From NCBI GenBank assembly GCA_002364005.1, contig DEXG01000036.1, positions 81,723 to 93,614 on the forward strand: a DNA stretch of 11,892 bases, written 5' to 3'. The notes beneath the pieces were generated by a model. That model did no database searches. It was not told where the DNA came from and saw only the letters and a program-made list of their open reading frames with translations. The position numbers were made by a program, and so were the translations under genes. Source of the DNA: Phycisphaerales bacterium UBA3190. Its GTDB lineage: Bacteria > Planctomycetota > Phycisphaerae > Phycisphaerales > UBA1924. Positions 1-6,818 of the stretch are shown here, piece after piece (the first letter of the stretch is position 1; each line of letters begins with the position of its first letter).

Positions 1-1164
1 AGCCGCAACTGGTGGGACATCGCCCGCCCCGAACCCACGCAGGGCATCCGACAAACCATCGAAGACAGCGTCCACCGCCACCTGCGGACCGATGTCCCCA
101 TGTGCGCCCTGCTCTCAGGCGGGCTCGACTCGGCGATCACCACATCCCTGGCGATGCAATCCATCGGCACACTCAACACCTACTGCGCCGGCGCCCGCAA
201 CGACGGTTTCGACGACGACTTCACCTTCGCACGCCAGATGGCCGAGCACATCGGCGCCAACCACCACGAGATCGAAGTCACCCGCGACACCTTCACCCAA
301 CGCCTGCCCGAGATGGTCAACCGGCTGGGCAACCCCATGAGCACCCCAAACGAGGTCGCCATCTTCGAGGTCGCATCGGCCCTGCGTGCTCAGGGGCACA
401 TCGTCACGATCTCGGGCGAGGGAGCCGACGAACTGTTCGCCGGCTACGCCCCAATCATGCAGCAGTGCGCTGCCCATGTCGCCACGCTCACCGACCGAGC
501 CCATGACCCCGACGGCGGGCTGTTCCACTTGCAAGCCAACGCCTGGTTCTCCGACGAACTCAAGCCCGCCGTCCTCAACCCCACGCACCTCGCCCAAGCA
601 GACCACGACGAGCACCTGCGTCGGTTCTACAGAGAAACCTTCACCGCCCTGCACGCCAAAGCACCCACCGACTCACCGCTCCAGGCCCACCTGCAGTTCC
701 AACGCCGCATGAACCTGCCCAACCTGCTCCAACGCCTCGACACCGCCACCATGCTCGCCGGCGTCGAGGGACGCACCCCCTTCGCCGACATCGAGGTCGC
801 CATCGCCGCCAACGCCCTGCCGATGGATCAGAAATACCACCACGACGAGCACAACCCGGGAACCAAACTCGCCCTCCGCAACGCGTTCGCCCACGATCTG
901 CCAGACCCCATCGTCCACCGCCCCAAAGCCAGCTTCCCCCTGCCCTTCCAGCAATGGCTCAACCCGTTCAGCGCCATGCTTCAGGCATCGCCATTCGCCC
1001 GGTCGTACTTCACCGAGGAATCGCTCGCGCTCGTATCATCAGATCCCAACACCTACTGGCACATGGCCTGGCCCATGATCAACATCACCCTCTGGGGTCA
1101 GGCGTGGGCCATGAATGACCCCGTCGATCCAGAACTGCTCACACACGCCGCCGCATCATGCTAA
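1..1164 (+). CDS. asnB: Asparagine synthetase (glutamine-hydrolysing), C-terminal part; 5' end outside the window
   Basis: The frame is open from base 1, so the gene starts upstream; 387 residues are visible. They form the synthetase domain, which activates aspartate with ATP and amidates it with ammonia. The visible motifs are the PP-loop SGGLDSA (bases 115-135), GEGADELFAGY (from base 415), EGRTPFAD and, near the end, KASFPLPFQQWL, all in the order usual for AsnB-type enzymes. The glutaminase domain, with its N-terminal catalytic Cys, would lie before the window and cannot be checked. An internal ATG at base 100 falls just before the PP-loop and would delete an essential strand, so it is not the start. 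The stop overlaps the next gene by 7 nt. The enzyme may serve plain asparagine synthesis. Alternatively it may be one of the AsnB-like amidotransferases found in exopolysaccharide/PEP-CTERM loci; nothing in the visible part decides between these. Confidence 0.9.
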   Translation, partial: SRNWWDIARPEPTQGIRQTIEDSVHRHLRTDVPMCALLSGGLDSAITTSLAMQSIGTLNTYCAGARNDGFDDDFTFARQMAEHIGANHHEIEVTRDTFTQRLPEMVNRLGNPMSTPNEVAIFEVASALRAQGHIVTISGEGADELFAGYAPIMQQCAAHVATLTDRAHDPDGGLFHLQANAWFSDELKPAVLNPTHLAQADHDEHLRRFYRETFTALHAKAPTDSPLQAHLQFQRRMNLPNLLQRLDTATMLAGVEGRTPFADIEVAIAANALPMDQKYHHDEHNPGTKLALRNAFAHDLPDPIVHRPKASFPLPFQQWLNPFSAMLQASPFARSYFTEESLALVSSDPNTYWHMAWPMINITLWGQAWAMNDPVDPELLTHAAASC

Positions 1165-1436
1165 TCAAGATCCTGCTCCTGCATTACGCCATCATGAGCA
1201 TCGTCTGTGCCATCATGCACGCGGCTGACAAACGCCGCGCCATCAAGCACCGGCGTCGGATCCCCGAACGATCACTCCACTCCATGGAACTCGTCGGCGG
1301 CTGGCCCGGCGCGCTCATGATGACACGCCTCATCAGGCACAAGACCAGCAAGCCCAGCTACATGTGGACGCTCTATGGGATCGCCGCACTCCACATCGTC
1401 GGCATCATGCTGCTGATGTGGTGGGGGACCCGCTAG
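1158..1436 (+). CDS. DUF1294 family small membrane protein
   Basis: This is a 92-residue protein of unknown function. The N-terminal hydrophobic segment (about residues 2-20) is followed by a basic stretch (ADKRRAIKHRRRIPERSLH), the block LVGGWPGALMMTRLIRHKTSK, and a second membrane helix (about 70-88). The pattern of a basic loop ending in RIPE, then GGWPGAL, then RHKT-K is the hallmark of the DUF1294 family. The ATG at 1158 lies inside the last codons of the asparagine synthetase gene (7-nt overlap). This suggests translational coupling and that the gene is the last in that operon. No function can be assigned from sequence. Its TAG stop sits in a CTAG that also supplies the stop of the convergent gene on the minus strand. 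Confidence 0.85.
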   Translation: MLIKILLLHYAIMSIVCAIMHAADKRRAIKHRRRIPERSLHSMELVGGWPGALMMTRLIRHKTSKPSYMWTLYGIAALHIVGIMLLMWWGTR

Positions 1437-2434
1437 TCCTCTGCACCCTGCTCCAGAACCCAACGCACCGCACGCACATACTCCCGCGTCCCCGCCTTGC
1501 CCATCGGCAACGCATGCCCCTTGCTGGGCAACAGACGCACCTGAACCGCAGCACCGGCATCCTCAAAGTCACGCCGGGCATCGGTATATGTCCGCTTCCA
1601 GGGATCCCGCGCCCCCGTCATCAGGTAGAACGGGGCCGGCGTCTGCTCCGATTCGGCAATCTGCGCCTCATAATGCCCACAGATCGGGATCACACCGGCG
1701 AACCGCTCGGGCTGGGTCTGCCCCATGATCAATGCGATGTTCGCCCCCTGCGAGAATCCGACCAATATCACCCGCTCTGGGTCGGCGTTGTGTTCCGAAA
1801 TGGCCCGCTCAATCAGGTGATTCACAAACCACGACGACTCATCACGGTAGGTCCACGAGAACCCCTCACCCGCCGGGCGCAGAGCATCCGGGCAGACCAG
1901 AATCATCCCCTCGAGCTCCGCGGTTTCCAGAAGCGCGTCATACATCGACTCCCCGTCCATACCCGTCCCATGCAACGCGATGAGCAGCGGCCGCGACTCG
2001 GTCGCAGCGGTCGGGGGCACATACACCTTCGGCTGATGCCGCCTCGCCTCATCCTGGAACGCGTCCATGCGGGCCTTGGCGGCCGAACGAACAAGCTCAA
2101 GAACCGCCTTGAAATCAGAACGATCACGCACAGAATCGAGGTCCGCGTTCTGTTCAAACGAAGCAATCCCGGTGAACCCCAGATCGGCGCACTGCTGCAG
2201 ATGCGAGATCGCTGCATCAGGCTGGTCGAGTTTGGCGTACAACGCACCAGAATTGAAATGCCATGTCGCGGATTCGGGATAGCGTTCACTGATCAACTCG
2301 GCAACACGCAACGCCTGCTCGTACTTGCCCGACGCATACATCCGGTCATACCGATCAACCAGCGCCTGATCGCTCTGGGCAAATGAAAGCGAAGAGGCCA
2401 ATGCCAACACGAGCAAGATGAAGAGTCGAGTCAT
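1433..2434 (-). CDS. Secreted TPR and alpha/beta-hydrolase (phospholipase/carboxylesterase-type) protein
   Basis: The protein has 333 residues. Residues 1-20 are a Sec signal peptide ending SLSFAQ, so it is probably periplasmic. Residues about 22-118 are a short TPR-like helical region (KYEQALRVAELISERYPES, then SGALYAKLDQPDAAISHLQ). Residues about 135-333 are an alpha/beta-hydrolase of the PHB-depolymerase / phospholipase-carboxylesterase type. The oxyanion-hole segment is ALHGTGMDG (H155-G156). The nucleophile elbow is GFSQG with Ser228, and Asp277 (GARDPWK) and His307 (KGHALP) are the likely rest of the triad. The substrate is unknown; an ester of a short acyl, polyester or phenolic type would fit the family. 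The gene lies 18 nt after the nucleosidase stop on the same strand, so it could be co-transcribed. A TACACT box 7 nt before the ATG and no Shine-Dalgarno suggest it also has its own leaderless transcript. Confidence 0.85.
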   Translation of the reverse strand: MTRLFILLVLALASSLSFAQSDQALVDRYDRMYASGKYEQALRVAELISERYPESATWHFNSGALYAKLDQPDAAISHLQQCADLGFTGIASFEQNADLDSVRDRSDFKAVLELVRSAAKARMDAFQDEARRHQPKVYVPPTAATESRPLLIALHGTGMDGESMYDALLETAELEGMILVCPDALRPAGEGFSWTYRDESSWFVNHLIERAISEHNADPERVILVGFSQGANIALIMGQTQPERFAGVIPICGHYEAQIAESEQTPAPFYLMTGARDPWKRTYTDARRDFEDAGAAVQVRLLPSKGHALPMGKAGTREYVRAVRWVLEQGAED

Positions 2435-2441
2435 AGCGCCG

Positions 2442-2447
2442 AGTGTA
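2442..2447 (-). promoter_or_regulatory. Candidate -10 box (TACACT) for a leaderless esterase mRNA
   Basis: Reading the minus strand, TACACT is followed by 7 nt and then the ATG at 2434. No purine-rich ribosome site lies in the 18-nt gap after the nucleosidase stop. The distance would put transcription start on the start codon. No convincing -35 is visible at 16-18 nt spacing. The same arrangement occurs at three other genes in the window, which is the main support. Confidence 0.4.
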
Positions 2448-2452
2448 CCCGA

Positions 2453-3184
2453 TTAGGACCGAATCTCATGCTCCCGAATCAGCACTGGGAGTCCTTTGGC
2501 GACCGAACGGGCAAGGTTGCGCAACGCATGCTCAAAGTTCGCCAGAAACTGCGACTCCGGCGCGGGGTGGTCATAGTGATCAGTGATCGACCGCAGCGCA
2601 ATCACCGGGATATCAGAGAGATTGGCCGTCCAGGCGATACTCGCGGTCTCCATGTCCTTCACCGTGACATTGTTGCTGCTGAAGAACGCCAACTCCTGAT
2701 CCAGCGTGTCCAACGCATTGCCCGTCGAGATCGTCGCGATTGTCGCACCAAAGGCCTCAGCAAGCTCCGGCGTGGCGTGCAGTGTTTCAGGCCCGTGCGC
2801 ATAATCCGCGAACTCTGGCAACGGGATGCGCCGGTCATGATGAAACGCGCAGTCGATCAGCAGCACCTGCCCAACCTCGGTACAAGTCGAGCAACCGCCC
2901 GCGGCTCCCGCAACAAGAATCATGGCGGGATCCAGCTTGTCAACAATCAGACTCGTCGCCAGCGTCGCAGGCGTCGTCCCGATCAGGTCCGCACCCGTGC
3001 GAGGATCATGCCCATTGGTCACCAGCTTGACCGCCTGGCCCTCAACCGTCCCGGACCACATGCGGGGCGGGAGTGATTCGGGCCAAACGATTTGGTCTGG
3101 AACCAACCCCAGGGCCTCGATGATCGCGTCCGCTTCGCCCTGCATCGCGCACAGGATCACAACTGGTTGGTGCTTCTCGCTCAT
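2453..3184 (-). CDS. mtnN: 5'-methylthioadenosine/S-adenosylhomocysteine nucleosidase
   Basis: This 243-residue cytoplasmic enzyme belongs to the nucleoside phosphorylase/hydrolase (PNP_UDP_1) family. It would cleave adenine from methylthioadenosine and S-adenosylhomocysteine, clearing by-products of methylation and polyamine synthesis. The N-terminal strand and loop VVILCAMQGEAD places Glu17 where E. coli MTAN has catalytic Glu12. VAGAAGG (residues 91-97) matches the family's ribose-binding TGSAGG. KDMETASIA places Glu179 at E. coli Glu174, and RSITDHYD places Asp202 at catalytic Asp197. The length is typical (E. coli 232). The ATG at 3184 is the only good start before the first strand. There is no Shine-Dalgarno; a TACCCT box lies 6 nt upstream. 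The esterase gene follows 18 nt downstream. The motifs resemble the plant MTN subgroup somewhat more than the E. coli enzyme, so preference for MTA over SAH is possible but unproven. Confidence 0.85.
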   Translation of the reverse strand: MSEKHQPVVILCAMQGEADAIIEALGLVPDQIVWPESLPPRMWSGTVEGQAVKLVTNGHDPRTGADLIGTTPATLATSLIVDKLDPAMILVAGAAGGCSTCTEVGQVLLIDCAFHHDRRIPLPEFADYAHGPETLHATPELAEAFGATIATISTGNALDTLDQELAFFSSNNVTVKDMETASIAWTANLSDIPVIALRSITDHYDHPAPESQFLANFEHALRNLARSVAKGLPVLIREHEIRS

Positions 3185-3190
3185 GCAATG

Positions 3191-3196
3191 AGGGTA
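3191..3196 (-). promoter_or_regulatory. Candidate -10 box (TACCCT) for a leaderless nucleosidase mRNA
   Basis: On the minus strand TACCCT is followed by CATTGC and then the ATG at 3184, a 6-nt gap that would make the A of ATG about +1. No Shine-Dalgarno is present. The box lies in the 107-bp gap between this gene and the divergent Sel1-repeat gene. A matching -35 is not obvious. Confidence 0.4.
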
Positions 3197-3285
3197 GGGA
3201 GCTTGCGAGCAATCCGCATCGCAGGCGCTGCCGGGTCGACAGACCGAAAAAGAAGAACTTGCAGCAGGGCATCCACACGATCCGT

Positions 3286-3291
3286 TAGAAT
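3286..3291 (+). promoter_or_regulatory. Candidate -10 box (TAGAAT) for a leaderless Sel1-protein mRNA
   Basis: TAGAAT directly abuts the ATG at 3292 and lies 6 nt before a second in-frame ATG at 3298. If it is a -10 box, transcription would start at about 3298. The protein would then begin MRHQPF and the upstream ATG would not be in the mRNA. No Shine-Dalgarno precedes either ATG. A TTGCAG at 3259-3264 is too far (21 nt) to be an ideal -35. Confidence 0.4.
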
Positions 3292-3915
3292 ATGGGCATG
3301 CGTCATCAACCGTTCCGAATATGCGGCATCGCCCTCTTCATCCTGTGCACCACCGCATGCCGTCCTTCAGGGACGCAGCAATCAACCAGCATGTCGCCCA
3401 GGGTCGAGCACCTGATCCTAAACGCCAAACACGGCGACGGCTCGTCGATGTACCAACTCGGGCGCTGCTATGAACTCGGCGACGGTGTCGAACAGGACAT
3501 GACAGTCGCAGTCGAATGGTACACCAAGGCCGCAGGAAAAGGTCTCGATCAGGCCGCGTTGGAACTGGGCAACTTGTTCCACCTCGGCGAAAAGGTCGAA
3601 CACGATCCATCGCGCGCATTCAAATGGTTCAGGCGGGCCGCCGAACTCGGCAACACACAGGGCATGCTCAACACCGGCGTGGCCTACGCGACCGGCGAAG
3701 GAGTCGAACAGAACGACCAGTTGGCCATGGAGTGGTACCTGCTCGCAGCCGAGAAGGAAGACATCTACGCCATGCACAACATCGGCTGGATGTACGCCAA
3801 TGGCGAGGGTGTCGAAGCGGACCAAACCATCGCCGCAGAATGGATGCGGAAGTCAGCTCGATTCCACTACACCCCCGCCCAGGACTGGCTCGCCGAGCGC
3901 GGACTCGACTGGTAA
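3292..3915 (+). CDS. Exported Sel1-repeat (SEL1-like TPR) protein
   Basis: The protein has 207 residues from this ATG, or 205 if the ATG at 3298 is used, which the -10 position favours. Residues 8-23 are a hydrophobic export segment ending in CTTAC. The Cys may be a lipid-attachment site, but the -3 residue is Thr, so the lipobox is weak. Four consecutive Sel1-like repeats of 36 residues follow (about 49-84, 85-120, 121-156, 157-192). Each has the pattern A..LG..Y..GEGVE.D...A.EW...AA. Such repeats make a helical solenoid that binds other proteins, so an envelope scaffold or adaptor role fits. No catalytic domain is present. The gene is divergent from the nucleosidase gene and convergent, 48 bp apart, with the next minus-strand gene. 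Confidence 0.88.
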   Translation: MGMRHQPFRICGIALFILCTTACRPSGTQQSTSMSPRVEHLILNAKHGDGSSMYQLGRCYELGDGVEQDMTVAVEWYTKAAGKGLDQAALELGNLFHLGEKVEHDPSRAFKWFRRAAELGNTQGMLNTGVAYATGEGVEQNDQLAMEWYLLAAEKEDIYAMHNIGWMYANGEGVEADQTIAAEWMRKSARFHYTPAQDWLAERGLDW

Positions 3916-3963
3916 TGATCCCCAATCCAACAGTACCGAATCAACGCTCCGACACCAATCGTG

Positions 3964-4803
3964 TCATGCGTCTTCCGAAGGCGTACGCTGGCCAGAATCT
4001 GACGCCGCACGCCGGATACTGACCTTCGTCACAATCTCGGATCGTACAGGCATCCCCGGACCGTACTCGAACCCAAGCGTTGTCGTGATCTCGTAATCGT
4101 GCTCGATCAACTCAAAGCTCTTGGGGTTGTGCTTCGACCGAGTATGCCCAGAGACACGGATCTGCGCAGGCATGCTGATCCCCGGCATATCGCCCTCGCC
4201 CGACACATCAATCTCGGCTTCGCAGCTCAACGCGTTCCCCGCGCTGCCCGTTACATAGTCAATGAGCGACGCTTCACCGATCTGCACTCCGTTGGAATAC
4301 GGCAGCAGCATGAAAGACCGCGGCTGCTCAGGCGAGGCATCACCCTGGAAGAGCATGAACGGCGCAAACGGGACGGTCAGAAACGGCGGGCTGATCGTAT
4401 GGCCAAACGCGCTGGTCCCACGCTCCTTCACCAGTTCACCCGAGGGCTTGAGCACCCGATCATGCAGATCGTAAGTGAGCGTAAATGTCAGCCCGACCAA
4501 CGGCCGCAACACACCCTCGAGCACATTCGTCGGGTCAGCCGGCTCGTTGCTGTCAAACCCCATATCGCCGATCGGCGTATCGGGGATGCGAATATCAACC
4601 GAGTTGAAGGTCACCCGGATAACCCCATCACCGACATCTTCGATCGTCATGTTGATATGTGCCACCGAGCTGCGCGAAGTCTGCGGCGATGTCGTATCCT
4701 TGCCATAGACGCGTTCGGTATTCTCAATCGTCCAGTCATACCGCTGGCCGCTGGCAATGGGGCTCATGCAAATGAGCACGAAAAATATGGCTGTTCGGAT
4801 CAT
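3964..4803 (-). CDS. Secreted protein of unknown function
   Basis: The protein has 279 residues beginning MIRTAIFFVL. The reading frame stays open far upstream, to about 5148, but that part is antisense to the membrane-protein gene at 4961. The ATG at 4803 is preceded by GGGAG at a 7-nt spacing (bases 4811-4815) and starts a clear signal peptide (residues 1-19, ending SPIASG). The mature part is mostly beta-strand-like: YDWTIENTERVYGKDTT, HINMTIEDVGDGVIRVTFNSVDIRI, then a long middle, and SFELIEHDYEITTTLGFEYG near the C-terminus. No membrane helix or catalytic motif follows the signal. The layout resembles the all-beta exported proteins of unknown function common in planctomycetes (DUF6263-like), but I cannot confirm a family. 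It is divergent from the HExxH membrane protein across a 157-bp gap that must hold both promoters. Confidence 0.8.
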   Translation of the reverse strand: MIRTAIFFVLICMSPIASGQRYDWTIENTERVYGKDTTSPQTSRSSVAHINMTIEDVGDGVIRVTFNSVDIRIPDTPIGDMGFDSNEPADPTNVLEGVLRPLVGLTFTLTYDLHDRVLKPSGELVKERGTSAFGHTISPPFLTVPFAPFMLFQGDASPEQPRSFMLLPYSNGVQIGEASLIDYVTGSAGNALSCEAEIDVSGEGDMPGISMPAQIRVSGHTRSKHNPKSFELIEHDYEITTTLGFEYGPGMPVRSEIVTKVSIRRAASDSGQRTPSEDA

Positions 4804-4960
4804 CGTCCTACTCCCTATACGATGAGAACAAGTGTACAGAAACCCAGGCAGAATGATGCACAAGAACACCGAAATGACGCAACTCGACAACCGGCACCGC
4901 GTCATTTGCAAGAATCCGATGCCCAACAATGAAAATCGTTTATGAAATGGGAGTGATTTG
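4804..4960. promoter_or_regulatory. Divergent intergenic promoter region
   Basis: This 157-bp AT-richer gap separates the minus-strand secreted-protein gene (ATG 4803) from the plus-strand membrane-protein gene (ATG 4961). On the minus strand there are two -10-like boxes, TATAGG (4814-4819) and TACACT (4831-4836), upstream of the GGGAG ribosome site. On the plus strand TATGAA at 4941-4946 and TTGCAA at 4906-4911 are promoter-like but badly spaced. I see no strong inverted repeat that would suggest an operator. Confidence 0.45.
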
Positions 4961-5776
4961 ATGCTCAACGAGTTCTTCATCAGTCTGGCCATCGCCTGCG
5001 GCGCCGTACTCGCCGGCTCACTCGTCCTCCACGGGCTCGCCCTGCTCGGCCCACTCGGAAAACGCATCCTCAGCGCCTGCGGGCGGGCACCCCTGCTCGA
5101 TTTCATCGTGGCCTGGTTTACGATCGTTCCAGCGATCGCCATGGCCATCGTCTACGGCTGGATCGGCCTCGCCGGGGCGATCCTGGGCCAGGTCATTGGC
5201 ATGACCCTCTGGTGCTGGGGACACGAGCTGACGCACCGAAAGGCCGTCAAGGGTGCCCGCATCGTCACGGTCCTCAACCGGGTGGTGGGGCGTCCACGCA
5301 ACCACGCCGCGTTGTGGGTGACCTCCATCGCCGTCCCCGTATTCTGGGTGGTGCGGATCGGCGAGTGGATCGTCTATCCGCCGCTGATCTGGCTCGTCCG
5401 ATTCCCACGCTACCCGATGGGCCAGTGGGTCAATGTCTCTCGCCACAAGTTCGACGGCCTCGTTGGGCACGACCTCATCTGGTGCCTCTATTGCGACTGG
5501 ATGACCGGCGTCTGGTCGCTGGGCTCGGAGATGCTCCGCAATGTCGAGTCCTTCTGGTGCCCGATCCGATTCCTCGACGACAAGAAGTGCGCCAACTGCT
5601 CGGTCGACTTCCCCGATGTCATCAACGAATGGACGGGCCCCGACGGCTCCATGGAAGATGTGGCCAAGCTCCTGTCCGAGAAGTACGAGGGACGCGATCC
5701 CAAGCAACGCAATACCTGGTTCGGCCACCCCGACCGCGTGCAACTCACGGTCGATGGGAAACCACCACAGGATTGA
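4961..5776 (+). CDS. Conserved-looking multi-pass membrane protein with HExxH motif and cysteine cluster
   Basis: The protein has 271 residues beginning MLNEFFISLA. The ATG at 4961 follows GGGAG (4949-4953) by 7 nt and is preferred over the TTG at 4958. Hydrophobic helices lie at about residues 5-30, 46-62, 65-86, 116-132 and 134-148. Just after the third is WGHELTHRK (His88-Glu89-x-x-His92), an HExxH metal-binding motif. A polar C-terminal half follows, with SRHKFDGLVGHD (His162, His170), WCLYCDWMTG (Cys175, Cys178), SFWCPIRF (Cys200) and KKCANC (Cys210, Cys213). These Cys and His residues look like a metal or iron-sulfur site on one side of the membrane. HExxH could mean a zinc peptidase or, as HE-x-x-H does in AlkB-type membrane hydroxylases, a first histidine box; the later HxxHH boxes of that family are absent. 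I recognise the motif blocks as highly constrained but know no function. Confidence 0.8.
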   Translation: MLNEFFISLAIACGAVLAGSLVLHGLALLGPLGKRILSACGRAPLLDFIVAWFTIVPAIAMAIVYGWIGLAGAILGQVIGMTLWCWGHELTHRKAVKGARIVTVLNRVVGRPRNHAALWVTSIAVPVFWVVRIGEWIVYPPLIWLVRFPRYPMGQWVNVSRHKFDGLVGHDLIWCLYCDWMTGVWSLGSEMLRNVESFWCPIRFLDDKKCANCSVDFPDVINEWTGPDGSMEDVAKLLSEKYEGRDPKQRNTWFGHPDRVQLTVDGKPPQD

Positions 5777-6014
5777 CTCCCCCCCTCAGCGTGTGCGAAC
5801 CAACCCAGTCTGTTTACCCGGATGGTTATCGTCCGAGTGATATCCCGCATAAACTGGGATATTTGACCCTTCATGTGGATTTCACGCGAATATGTGAAAC
5901 ATTCTCCTCGCACGAGCGAATACTCGGTTAAGCCATTCGGCTTGTCTCGTGTCTCGGGGTATTCGGTGTGTTTGTCCCATAAACCCTTTTGGACTTGTCA
6001 GAGGAGAACTGAAA
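5777..6014 (+). promoter_or_regulatory. Leader region of the PEP-CTERM gene with two perfect hairpins
   Basis: This 238-bp gap has no gene. It contains ATATCCC (5840-5846) paired with GGGATAT (5856-5862), a perfect 7-bp stem with a 9-nt loop. A second stem, TTTCAC (5880-5885) with GTGAAA (5894-5899), is a perfect 6-bp stem with an 8-nt loop. CGAG/CTCG around 5914-5925 may form a third short stem. The first hairpin could end the upstream transcript, but only three Ts follow it, so an operator or mRNA-stabilising role is equally likely. The ribosome site GAGGAG (6001-6006) lies 8 nt before the ATG at 6015. I could not place a -35/-10 pair with confidence. Confidence 0.5.
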
Positions 6015-6692
6015 ATGTATACCAAACCAATCGCTATCGCTGCGCTCATGCTCAGCGCTGGTATCGCTGCTGCTTCACCCGTTTCGGCGGCTGAAATCGA
6101 CCATAGCTCATACGAGATCTACAGCGCCCACGCCGAAACCACCCGTGGTGCAGGCCCCTTCTCGATGTACTCGGACCTCGAGACCGGCCCCGACGGCTTC
6201 GTCTCGTTCCCAGACACCGCCGTTGATGCCAACGGTGCACTCGAATCAGCAGGCGTGGCCGACTACACCTCGATCAGCAGCGGCGACATCGCCCTCGATC
6301 AGTTCGTCTTCGTCGGCGGCGTCGATCAGGCCGGTGGCGTCGTGTTCATCGACTTCTTCACCAGCGCCGGCGACTACATCGACGGCTTCGGTGTACAGCT
6401 CGCAGAAGAGGGCAACTTCATCTGGACCATCGACCTGAACGAAACGCTCATGGTCGCCAGCTCCGGCCTCGTCCAGATGAGCATCGATGACGAAGACCTC
6501 GCTGGAGCGGGCTCGACCGCCGCCGGCCGTTGGTTCCTCGGGAACAACGGCGCCACCATCGGCGACGCGGGCTTGGCAGAGGGCGATCCTGACTTCAACT
6601 ACGCTTTCGCGCTCAACAGCAATGTCCCCGCACCCGGCTCGCTGGCGCTGCTCGGACTCGGCGCCATGAGCGCTACACGCCGTCGTCGCTGA
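6015..6692 (+). CDS. PEP-CTERM sorting domain-containing secreted protein
   Basis: The protein has 225 residues. The frame opens upstream, but GAGGAG at 8 nt before the ATG at 6015 and the signal peptide that begins there (MYTKPIAIAALMLSAG, cleavage near SPVSAA) fix the start. The mature part is a beta-rich, acidic domain, about residues 27-200. It is followed by a PEP-CTERM tail: VPAP, then a hydrophobic helix GSLALLGLGA, then RRRR at the very end. In the family this tail is recognised by an exosortase in the inner membrane and the protein is delivered to the cell surface or matrix. No exosortase gene is in the window. The function of the body is unknown; single-domain proteins of this kind in planctomycetes are usually surface proteins. 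The gene stands alone, with its own leader and terminator. Confidence 0.88.
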   Translation: MYTKPIAIAALMLSAGIAAASPVSAAEIDHSSYEIYSAHAETTRGAGPFSMYSDLETGPDGFVSFPDTAVDANGALESAGVADYTSISSGDIALDQFVFVGGVDQAGGVVFIDFFTSAGDYIDGFGVQLAEEGNFIWTIDLNETLMVASSGLVQMSIDDEDLAGAGSTAAGRWFLGNNGATIGDAGLAEGDPDFNYAFALNSNVPAPGSLALLGLGAMSATRRRR

Positions 6693-6700
6693 GCCAAGCC

Positions 6701-6729
6701 GCCGCTTCACCTCCGCTTCAAGAAGCGGC
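6701..6729 (+). other. Hairpin with two alternative 5' arms after the PEP-CTERM gene
   Basis: GAAGCGG at 6722-6728 can pair with either of two copies of CCGCTTC, at 6702-6708 or at 6713-6719. The first choice extends to 8 bp with a 13-nt loop; the second leaves only a 2-nt loop. It lies 9 nt after the stop codon and upstream of the terminator. It may protect the mRNA 3' end or act as a pause site. Confidence 0.55.
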
Positions 6730-6758
6730 AATGTGTGCCGTGCGATGACTCTCTCTTC

Positions 6759-6793
6759 ACACCCTGCTCCCCCACGGGCAGGGTGTCTTTTTT
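6759..6793 (+). terminator. Rho-independent terminator of the PEP-CTERM gene
   Basis: ACACCCTGC (6759-6767) and GCAGGGTGT (6778-6786) form a perfect 9-bp stem with a 10-nt loop. One C and a run of six Ts (6788-6793) follow. This is the clearest intrinsic terminator in the window. It also insulates the convergent minus-strand gene ending at 6819. Confidence 0.93.
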
Positions 6794-6818
6794 GATCCAC
6801 ACCACGCCTCCGCGCCCC

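Noticed and set aside
1364..2386. Plus-strand frame of 340 codons opposite the esterase gene
   Set aside because: The translation is Arg/Pro/His-rich shadow sequence, while the minus strand has a signal peptide and an intact hydrolase triad.
4804..5148. N-terminal extension of the minus-strand secreted protein
   Set aside because: The extension is antisense to the membrane-protein gene. The ATG at 4803 has a ribosome site and starts a signal peptide.
5949..6014. N-terminal extension of the PEP-CTERM protein
   Set aside because: The ribosome site GAGGAG at 6001-6006 and the signal peptide place the start at 6015.
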